Source: Candidatus Levyibacteriota bacterium (GTDB taxonomy: Bacteria; Patescibacteriota; Microgenomatia; Levybacterales; UBA12049). From it: a stretch of 5,139 nt of DNA. Numbering within the stretch: the stretch's first letter is position 1; the number at the start of each line of letters is the position of its first letter. Where the stretch lies: assembly GCA_003173995.1 (NCBI GenBank), contig PRDT01000028.1, positions 1 through 5,139 on the forward strand, in the 5' to 3' direction. A model generated the notes under the pieces. It was not told where the DNA came from. It saw only the letters and a program-made list of their open reading frames with translations, and did no database searches. Both the position numbers and the translations under genes were made by a program. Below, one piece after another: positions 1 to 4,474 of the stretch.

Positions 1-1
1 A

Positions 2-226
2 GCACTTGAAGGAATACCTACTCTCCCGACCGGAAGACGAGAAACAATGCGTGGCTTTGCAAGACTTGTTGCGGCTGTACACGAAGGAGCTGGTGAAGGG
101 TTTAACTTTTTTGCTTCTCCAAGCACACATCCTCAGGCAATGGATCATATCCATGCAGGGACTATGCTTCTGGCAAGAGGAATTTATACTCGCGGAACAG
201 TACGCGTACCATCACCTCACGCCTAA
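2..226 (+). CDS. Hypothetical protein, C-terminal part (5' end outside window)
   Basis: I do not recognise this gene. The second reading frame is open from the left edge for 74 codons and ends at TAA 224-226, so this is probably the C-terminal end of a protein that starts upstream. The frame is preferred over the overlapping open frame at 6-251 because its codons look like those of the neighbouring genes (many GNN codons, A/T-rich third positions) and its composition is ordinary for a soluble protein, rich in Gly, Ala, Thr and Arg. The visible part has a His-containing stretch (THPQAMDHIHAG) followed by a basic tail ending RVPSPHA. No signal peptide or membrane segment is visible. An internal ATG at 47 is possible as a start, but no -10 box precedes it. 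The end overlaps the convergent minus-strand gene by 15 bp. Frame choice is fairly secure; function is unknown. Confidence 0.6.
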   Translation, partial: ALEGIPTLPTGRRETMRGFARLVAAVHEGAGEGFNFFASPSTHPQAMDHIHAGTMLLARGIYTRGTVRVPSPHA

Positions 227-676
227 TTGCTTTGTTCCATTTGGAGCATAATTCGGAAGGACAAGGTGTCCTGTCTTAATTTCTCTCCCATAGACATCAG
301 CACTCACTTCTATTGTCTGACCTCCACTAGCTCCCATGTGGCTAAGAGACATATCTAGATGACAAATCCCATCTACTGGCCTCACACTTCCCAAAATATG
401 CCAGCTTCCCTGCTCTATATTTTCGGGATCCGGCTTGATATTTGGGGATGATGAAGGACTTGCAGTAAAATTAACGTGATGGACTTCAATTCCCTCCTGT
501 GCATTTACTTGCAATTCAAGGATAAGATGATCACCATTTTGTTCTACCTTTTCCCATATCCCTCCAACACTTGGGACTTGCCCCTCTTCAGATGGGAATG
601 ATGACACGAATCTATCTGTCGCAGCTCCACCTACAAAACCTAATCCAGCTGCAAGAAATTCTCTTCTACTTGGCAT
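212..676 (-). CDS. Small Tat-signal secreted protein of unknown function
   Basis: This 154-residue protein begins MPSRREFLAAGLGFVGGAA. S-R-R-E-F-L closely matches the twin-arginine consensus (S/T)RRxFLK and is followed by a short, weakly hydrophobic h-region (about residues 8-19). Export as a folded protein through the Tat system is therefore predicted. After the signal, residues about 35-150 alternate polar and hydrophobic residues with many Gly, Ser, Pro and Asn, suggesting a beta-sandwich or Ig-like fold; that is inference. One Cys and several His residues are present, but no recognised cofactor motif. The start at 676 is supported because it places the twin Arg at residues 4-5 and a TATACT -10 box ends 8 nt upstream; no Shine-Dalgarno site is visible. 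The gene lies 41 bp downstream of the 131-residue gene on the same strand, and its stop overlaps the plus-strand gene ending at 226. Function is unknown; the Tat call is moderately strong. Confidence 0.8.
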   Translation of the reverse strand: MPSRREFLAAGLGFVGGAATDRFVSSFPSEEGQVPSVGGIWEKVEQNGDHLILELQVNAQEGIEVHHVNFTASPSSSPNIKPDPENIEQGSWHILGSVRPVDGICHLDMSLSHMGASGGQTIEVSADVYGREIKTGHLVLPNYAPNGTKQLGVR

Positions 677-684
677 AGAGAGGA

Positions 685-690
685 AGTATA
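685..690 (-). promoter_or_regulatory. Putative -10 box (TATACT) of the Tat-protein gene
   Basis: TATACT matches the TATAAT consensus at 5 of 6 bases and ends 8 nt before the ATG at 676. Initiation about 7 nt downstream of the box would start the mRNA at or next to the ATG. No convincing -35 hexamer is seen at 15-19 bp; the upstream DNA is an A/T tract. The gene may also be read through from the 131-residue gene. Confidence 0.45.
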
Positions 691-717
691 GAAAAGAAAT
701 GTGAAAAAATATTAAGA

Positions 718-1113
718 TTACTCTTTTGGAGCTGGAGGAAGTGAGGGATCTGTTTTAGCTGCAGCATAAATAGCCTGCCAGCATCTTCTACAATTATCAC
801 CCACTGTTTGACCTAATTCAAATGGCTTTCCTTCAACAAAATCATTGACAACGCCGTTATGAGGACATTGTACCGAAGGTCCTAGCTGAGGATCATAGAT
901 ATTAGCTACCAAAACATCCAATACTTGAGCTTGTCCATCAGGCATTTCTCGGCGATATTCAAGTGTTGCCATATCCCCTGGAGCTAGTTGTAAACTCTCA
1001 GCTGCACAAGGTACCCCCTCTCTATCCTCTCTACGTTCTGCTCCTGCCTCAACCCTTCGCGCGAGCTCTCTTTCATCCATTGGCGGTCTTGGTCGAAATC
1101 CACCTTCTGCCAT
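718..1113 (-). CDS. 131-residue hypothetical protein with possible CxH/CxxC metal site
   Basis: I do not recognise a family. The N-terminal 35 residues are highly charged and Arg/Glu-rich (RPRPPMDERELARRVEAGAE), probably helical or disordered. The middle is beta-like (residues about 47-75). The C-terminal half has C83-x-H85 and C108-x-x-C111 separated by 22 residues, a spacing that could bind zinc or another metal; C36 is an extra Cys. The tail is Pro-rich. No signal peptide or membrane span is visible, so it is probably cytoplasmic. The frame stays open to an ATG at 1227, but the start at 1113 is chosen because the longer version would cover its own promoter and part of the divergent gene, and its extra residues read like translated intergenic DNA. 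A TATAAT box ends 9 nt before this ATG and no Shine-Dalgarno site is present. The next gene on the strand follows after 41 bp. Existence is likely; the metal site is inference. Confidence 0.78.
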   Translation of the reverse strand: MAEGGFRPRPPMDERELARRVEAGAERREDREGVPCAAESLQLAPGDMATLEYRREMPDGQAQVLDVLVANIYDPQLGPSVQCPHNGVVNDFVEGKPFELGQTVGDNCRRCWQAIYAAAKTDPSLPPAPKE

Positions 1114-1122
1114 AATTGCGAG

Positions 1123-1151
1123 ATTATAACTTTCTTCTAATAGAATTGCAA
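1123..1151 (-). promoter_or_regulatory. Promoter for the 131-residue gene (TTGCAA-17-TATAAT), leaderless
   Basis: On the minus strand a -35 TTGCAA (1151-1146, 4 of 6 matches to TTGACA) is followed by a 17-bp spacer and a perfect -10 TATAAT (1128-1123). Only 9 nt separate the -10 from the ATG at 1113, so transcription should start within a few bases of the start codon. Confidence 0.72.
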
Positions 1152-1159
1152 ATAAGATA

Positions 1160-1187
1160 TTGACACCATAAACTTTCCTGTTATAAT
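1160..1187 (+). promoter_or_regulatory. Consensus extended -10 promoter (TTGACA-16-TATAAT) for the 184-residue gene, leaderless
   Basis: A perfect -35 TTGACA (1160-1165), a 16-bp spacer and a perfect -10 TATAAT (1182-1187) are present, with a TGn extension (TG at 1179-1180). The ATG at 1197 lies 9 nt after the -10 box, leaving essentially no room for a 5' leader or a ribosome binding site. Its -35 is 8 bp from the -35 of the divergent promoter. This is the strongest predicted promoter in the window. Confidence 0.8.
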
Positions 1188-1196
1188 CTTCCAGAT

Positions 1197-1751
1197 ATGA
1201 CAGGCGAAACATTTGCAAATGAAGCATGGCAGCAAGGATTCACAGGTTTTGTTACTCAAGGTGATTTGCCAAGTGCAGTAAAAGCAATACAAAGTTTGAC
1301 TGTACATTTTGACCGCATAGATACGACCTATGATTTTGCAAGACTTGATGCATGGGGTTATATCAGAGACGGGCGCAAAGGTGATATTGATGATAGACGA
1401 AGAGAAATGATAGGTGCTGTGTTATGCGCTGAAATAGTGGGACAAGGTGAGGCTGCACAAGCAAAATTTGTTTTGCCAGCATTCAGCACAATGACGTACC
1501 AGCTTCCTGTCGCTAATGCTATCGGTATGATTCATGGCCTCATTGGTGCGGCGCAGTTTGATCAGGGCCATTCTGTACCCCCTTGGGATACAAATGGATC
1601 TGCAGTTGCGACAATAGATAGACTCCATACATCAATGACGGTAGCTCAAGGATTTGGCGCATTGCCTGGATTCAGATCTTTAGTAACAGAATATCGCTCC
1701 CAACTCACACAGCCTCTCACAGCTTTTGGCCGAACTCGTCAAGCAATCTAG
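1197..1751 (+). CDS. 184-residue hypothetical, probably helical protein
   Basis: No family is recognised. The protein appears mostly alpha-helical and soluble, with no signal peptide or strong membrane segment. Residues 9-34 (starting EAWQQGFTGF and continuing through GDLPSAVKA) match the spacing of a tetratricopeptide-like helical hairpin, with a Trp, Gly, aromatic, Gly-Asp-Leu and two Ala in roughly the expected positions. A weaker similar pattern occurs near residues 75-95. This is a loose resemblance, not a domain call. The C-terminal half is richer in Gly, Met and Ala, with one Cys near residue 77. The start at 1197 is fixed by the consensus promoter whose -10 box ends 9 nt upstream; no Shine-Dalgarno site exists. 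The promoter is back-to-back with that of the 131-residue gene, so the two may be co-regulated. The stop lies 49 bp before the DsbA-like gene, and a small inverted repeat straddles it. Function is unknown. Confidence 0.8.
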   Translation: MTGETFANEAWQQGFTGFVTQGDLPSAVKAIQSLTVHFDRIDTTYDFARLDAWGYIRDGRKGDIDDRRREMIGAVLCAEIVGQGEAAQAKFVLPAFSTMTYQLPVANAIGMIHGLIGAAQFDQGHSVPPWDTNGSAVATIDRLHTSMTVAQGFGALPGFRSLVTEYRSQLTQPLTAFGRTRQAI

Positions 1752-1760
1752 CAATTGCTT
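1741..1760 (+). repeat. Small inverted repeat spanning the stop codon
   Basis: AAGCAAT (1741-1747) pairs with ATTGCTT (1754-1760) around a 6-nt loop that includes the TAG stop at 1749-1751. A nested perfect palindrome AGCAATTGCT lies at 1750-1759. The stem has only two G/C pairs and only a short T-rich run follows, so it is at best a weak terminator or RNA-end structure. It ends 5 bp before the -35 of the next promoter, so an operator is also possible. Confidence 0.3.
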
Positions 1761-1765
1761 TCTAC

Positions 1766-1794
1766 TTGTAATTTCTGAGAGAAAATGTCATGAT
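1766..1794 (+). promoter_or_regulatory. Putative extended -10 promoter of the DsbA/VKOR operon (TTGTAA-17-CATGAT)
   Basis: A -35 TTGTAA (1766-1771, 4 of 6 matches) is followed after 17 bp by CATGAT (1789-1794, 4 of 6), with a TGn extension at 1786-1788. The ATG at 1801 begins 6 nt after the -10 box, close to the expected transcription start, whereas the alternative ATG at 1795 directly abuts the box. The match is weaker than at the 1160 promoter, but the geometry fits the same leaderless layout. Confidence 0.5.
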
Positions 1795-1800
1795 ATGACC

Positions 1801-2550
1801 ATGGAAGAACACCTCACAAAAGACCAGCGAAAGGCTCTTCGTCAAGAAGAATGGAAAAAACAGCTTCAAAAAGAACAACAAGGTAAAAGAATGAGTAAAA
1901 TCCTTTGGTGGGTTGGTGGAGCTGCACTTCTCGCTTTCAGTGTGTGGTTTTTGGTCGTGGTCGTTAACTCCTCAAATTCCCAATCAGTATCTACTGACAC
2001 AAGTATCAAAGTTCCAGGAGTTACTTCCAAAGATATAAGTGAAGGACCTACAAATGCAAAAGTAGTAATGGTCGAATATGCAGACTTCCAATGCCCAGGA
2101 TGTGGCGCTGCTTATCCAACGCTTAATAAACTCGAAAGTGAATACAAAGATAAGATGCTCTTTGTGTATCGATACTTTCCTCTCACTCAAATTCATAAAA
2201 ATGCAATTGCATCTGCAAAGGCATCTTATGCAGCATATTTACAAGGCAAATTTTGGCCAATGCATGATCAATTATTTGCCAATCAACAAACTTGGGCCGA
2301 ATCAGACAATCCTACCACCTACTACGATCAGTATGCACAAGCCCTCGGGCTTGATATGATCAAATATCACAAGGACTTCAATGATCCAGCGACAGAAAAG
2401 ATTGTGAAAGACTCAGAGCAAGCATCCCTCAATTTAGGATTAAGCGGAACCCCCACTATCTTTATTAATGGCCAACAAGTGATGGGCTTCAATCCTCTCA
2501 ATGGTTATAATGACCTGAAAAAGATCATCGACGAACAATTAAAAAAATAA
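1801..2550 (+). CDS. Membrane-anchored DsbA-like thiol:disulfide oxidoreductase
   Basis: This is a thioredoxin-fold protein of the DsbA/BdbD-like group (DSBA-like thioredoxin), predicted to introduce disulfide bonds into proteins outside the cytoplasm. From the start at 1801 (249 residues), residues 1-32 form a highly charged cytoplasmic leader (LTKDQRKALRQEEW and onward). Residues about 34-55 form one membrane anchor, and about 56-85 a polar linker. The oxidoreductase domain runs from about 86 to 249. The active site is C98-P-G-C101 within EYADFQCPGCGAAYP, and the conserved cis-Pro is P218 in SGTPTIFING. The helical insertion typical of DsbA lies between these (about 135-205). The frame opens at 1726, but that would overlap the upstream gene; an ATG at 1795 is a close alternative. 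The start at 1801 is preferred because of its position after the -10 box. The VKOR gene follows after 1 bp, so the two are almost certainly co-transcribed and act as redox partners. Confidence 0.93.
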   Translation: MEEHLTKDQRKALRQEEWKKQLQKEQQGKRMSKILWWVGGAALLAFSVWFLVVVVNSSNSQSVSTDTSIKVPGVTSKDISEGPTNAKVVMVEYADFQCPGCGAAYPTLNKLESEYKDKMLFVYRYFPLTQIHKNAIASAKASYAAYLQGKFWPMHDQLFANQQTWAESDNPTTYYDQYAQALGLDMIKYHKDFNDPATEKIVKDSEQASLNLGLSGTPTIFINGQQVMGFNPLNGYNDLKKIIDEQLKK

Positions 2551-2551
2551 T

Positions 2552-3025
2552 ATGAGCATTACAAAAGATGCGTTGCCGGTGTTCCCTCGCCTTCCTTTTT
2601 CTGCGAAATATCTTTCCTACGCTGTCCTTGTCCTCGCTTTCTTAGGCTTTTTAGATGCAACTTACCTAAGTATTCTTCATTTCCAGAATGTCATTCCACC
2701 TTGCTCGCTTGCCCATGGCTGCGAAACAGTCCTGACGAGTAAATATGCAACAATAGCTGGTATTCCAATTGCACTTATTGGATCAGCATTTTACATTACC
2801 ATCATGATACTAACTGTTTTGGGATTACAAACGAAAAACTTCCTCTTTACCAATCTCCTTATGCTTATTACAGGCACAGGACTTATCATTTCCATCGGAC
2901 TTGTCTATCTTCAGGCATTTGTACTCCATGCATTTTGCCAATATTGCCTCACATCAGAAGTTATTAATTTTCTCATATTTGACTGCGCTTGGTGGCTGTG
3001 GAGAAGGTACTATAAGGAGGACTAG
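2552..3025 (+). CDS. VKOR-family membrane quinone-linked thiol oxidoreductase
   Basis: This 157-residue protein belongs to the vitamin K epoxide reductase family. Bacterial members reoxidise DsbA-like partners and pass the electrons to membrane quinone, replacing DsbB. Four hydrophobic segments lie at about 20-42, 66-91, 97-125 and 131-150. The diagnostic residues are present: loop cysteines C51 and C57, a conserved Ser (S63), and the active-site pair C129-Q-Y-C132 at the start of the last helix. The 6-residue spacings C51-C57 and C57-S63 match the characterised cyanobacterial VKOR. Unlike some bacterial homologues it has no fused thioredoxin domain; the separate DsbA-like protein encoded 1 bp upstream fills that role. 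No Shine-Dalgarno site precedes the ATG, so translation is probably coupled to the upstream gene. Its TAG stop overlaps by 4 bp the stop of the convergent 311-residue gene. An extra Cys (C145) lies in the last helix. Confidence 0.95.
   Translation: MSITKDALPVFPRLPFSAKYLSYAVLVLAFLGFLDATYLSILHFQNVIPPCSLAHGCETVLTSKYATIAGIPIALIGSAFYITIMILTVLGLQTKNFLFTNLLMLITGTGLIISIGLVYLQAFVLHAFCQYCLTSEVINFLIFDCAWWLWRRYYKED
3022..3025. other. Shared palindromic stop: CTAG gives TAG on both strands
   Basis: The VKOR gene ends with TAG at 3023-3025 and the convergent 311-residue gene ends with TAG read from 3024 to 3022 on the other strand. The self-complementary CTAG supplies both stops, so the genes overlap by 4 bp. 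No terminator hairpin is seen here, so convergent transcripts probably overlap. Confidence 0.9.
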
Positions 3026-3957
3026 GCTGCTTTATGATCAAGTCTGAAGAATCCACCAAGTTCTGCATGCTGTTTGTTATCTGTACTTACTACTAACTTC
3101 TCGTTTCCTGCATGAGTAGTTGCCCAACCTCCATATCTCAATCTTGCTGGAGCTCGGAACGCTCTGGGTATTTCTCCAAAAATAGTATATGCATGAGGAT
3201 TCATAAGACTTATTACGCGAGCGATAAGATCTTGAGCATATGCAGCAAATAACGTACTTCGATCTCCTTCTGTTAATTCATCAATCATTCTAAATATTGC
3301 TTGAGCTTCTTCTTGTTCAGTAGGATCTAGGGAAGATAATCTTCCAATGAGTTGAAGCTTTAGTCCTTCTATATTCCCTTCAAAAGGAATATTATCCCAC
3401 CCTCCAACCATTCCAGACACAAGAGTATCCACCACTGCTTCGCCTTTAAGAGTTCCTTCATCTTTCAAATGGTGTAAGAGTGATTGGATATCATCTGTAA
3501 GCTGAGGTGTCCCGATGGTTCCGGTAACTACGTATCGTCCTGTTCGTTCATCCAACTCTCTTTGCTCATCACTTCGTTTGTCTTCCAATGCTACAGTAAT
3601 AGTAATTAGCCTTGTTGCATCGTCATTAAGCATACCCATTAGACTCTCTAGAGGATTATCATCAGTACCAAGCACAAGGCAAACAGATTGTTCGTGAGGT
3701 GAATCAAAAACTCTATTTATAATGTGTCTTGAAACCTTATCCCCAGCCACATCCTCGTACCTTCTTTCATAATCACTCCATTGAGAATCCTGAGTAAGAT
3801 ATATTCGATAAATACCATTAGAATGATCTGAAGAAAGATCTGCTCCCTTAGTAAAATTGACTGCACTTAATTGAGCAAGTCTATGTAATTGAGTAATTTG
3901 TGGGGGCCTTTCTCCTTCAATTTTAAGACCTGCAATCATTGAACCTTCTGGATGCAT
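3022..3957 (-). CDS. 311-residue hypothetical protein
   Basis: I do not recognise a family. The protein is soluble-looking and acidic, with many Asp, Glu and Leu residues, a single Cys and no signal peptide or membrane segment. The N-terminal half (about 30-160) reads as mixed alpha/beta, with segments such as GIYRIYLTQDSQW and RLITITVALED that look like strands. The middle (about 155-255) is mainly helical. The C-terminal 55 residues form a distinct Arg/Gly/aromatic-rich segment (RAPARLRYGGWATTHAG) ending GGFFRLDHKAA. The start is ambiguous. ATG 3957 lies 12 nt after a -10 box, giving a leader of about 5 nt. ATG 3939 (M7) has AGAAGG 4 nt upstream, rather close for a ribosome binding site. 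The gene is 48 bp downstream of ndk on the same strand with its own predicted promoter, so it need not share ndk function. It converges on the VKOR gene. The whole frame is open and its codon use resembles the neighbours. Confidence 0.8.
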   Translation of the reverse strand: MHPEGSMIAGLKIEGERPPQITQLHRLAQLSAVNFTKGADLSSDHSNGIYRIYLTQDSQWSDYERRYEDVAGDKVSRHIINRVFDSPHEQSVCLVLGTDDNPLESLMGMLNDDATRLITITVALEDKRSDEQRELDERTGRYVVTGTIGTPQLTDDIQSLLHHLKDEGTLKGEAVVDTLVSGMVGGWDNIPFEGNIEGLKLQLIGRLSSLDPTEQEEAQAIFRMIDELTEGDRSTLFAAYAQDLIARVISLMNPHAYTIFGEIPRAFRAPARLRYGGWATTHAGNEKLVVSTDNKQHAELGGFFRLDHKAA

Positions 3958-3969
3958 AGATATATGCAG

Positions 3970-3997
3970 TGTATAAAAGAAGCAAGATAAAAGTCAA
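3970..3997 (-). promoter_or_regulatory. Putative promoter of the 311-residue gene (TTGACT-16-TATACA)
   Basis: On the minus strand TTGACT (3997-3992, 5 of 6 matches) is followed by a 16-bp spacer and TATACA (3975-3970, 4 of 6). The ATG at 3957 lies 12 nt after the -10 box, leaving a leader of about 5 nt. The promoter sits in the 48-bp gap after ndk, so this gene can be transcribed independently. Confidence 0.5.
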
Positions 3998-4005
3998 ACA
4001 GAAGC

Positions 4006-4470
4006 CTATTGGAGCTCTTCTTCTGAGTAGATTTGGGTGAGATCAAGCTTCTTCCAAGGGAAAATTTCTTTATCTGAGAAAATAAGTCCTGCTTCTTTTT
4101 CAGCTGCTTCCTTACTCTCTGAAGCATGGATGAGATTGTATTGCTGAGACATCGCAAAATCGCCTCTGACGGTACCTGGAGCAGCTTTTCGACCCAAGGT
4201 AATACCTATCATCGTACGCACAGTCTCTGCTGCATCTATTCCCTCCCAGAGCATCGCAATAATTGGATATGACTTCATGTAGGACTTAAGAGCTGGGAAA
4301 AATGGTTTGTCTGAATGATGTGCATACCAGACATCCAGAGTTGCATCATCAAGTGCCATCATTTTCATAGCTACTAAATGCAATCCTTTTTGCTCAAATC
4401 TTTCGGTGATTTTGCCAATTAAGGCTCTTTGAACACCGTCTGGTTTGATAAGAACGACTGTTTTCTCCAT
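4006..4470 (-). CDS. ndk: Nucleoside diphosphate kinase
   Basis: Nucleoside diphosphate kinase transfers the gamma phosphate of ATP to other (d)NDPs through a phosphohistidine intermediate, balancing nucleotide pools in the cytoplasm. The 154-residue protein covers the whole fold from the first strand (MEKTVVLIKPDGV). The catalytic residues K9, Y49, R85, T91, R102, N112 and H115 all appear at the spacing seen in the well-studied Dictyostelium enzyme (constant offset of 7), and E126 matches the conserved Glu 11 residues after the active His. The active-site segment reads NLIHASES where NIIHGSDS is usual, a conservative change at two positions. The C-terminal tail past about 135 (FPWKKLDLTQIYSEEELQ) is somewhat longer than in short bacterial forms. 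The ATG is 4 bp after the M16 peptidase stop, with no Shine-Dalgarno site at normal distance, so translation is likely coupled to that gene. Confidence 0.97.
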   Translation of the reverse strand: MEKTVVLIKPDGVQRALIGKITERFEQKGLHLVAMKMMALDDATLDVWYAHHSDKPFFPALKSYMKSYPIIAMLWEGIDAAETVRTMIGITLGRKAAPGTVRGDFAMSQQYNLIHASESKEAAEKEAGLIFSDKEIFPWKKLDLTQIYSEEELQ

Positions 4471-4474
4471 ATAA

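Noticed and set aside
6..251. Open frame of 81 codons on the plus strand at the left edge
   Set aside because: The frame at 2-226 has more gene-like codon use and composition, and this frame runs deeper into the Tat-protein gene on the other strand.
701..733. T-run after the stop of the 131-residue gene as an intrinsic terminator
   Set aside because: The only hairpin before it is a 4-bp stem AAGA/TCTT with a GTAA loop, too weak to call; the T-run may simply be AT-rich promoter DNA for the next gene.
1114..1227. N-terminal extension of the 131-residue protein to ATG 1227
   Set aside because: It would span its own -35/-10 promoter and the start of the divergent gene; a leaderless start at 1113 explains the sequence better.
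1422..2359. Open frames at 1422-1628 (minus), 1984-2196 (minus) and 2078-2359 (plus)
   Set aside because: They lie within the 184-residue gene or the DsbA-like gene in other frames, and their compositions look like shadows rich in Cys, Ile and Ser.
3515..3697. Plus-strand open frame of 60 codons
   Set aside because: Entirely antisense to the 311-residue gene, with a Ser-rich composition typical of an antisense shadow.
3936..4157. Minus-strand open frame of 73 codons
   Set aside because: Shifted frame across the end of ndk and the following promoter; no RBS or promoter of its own.
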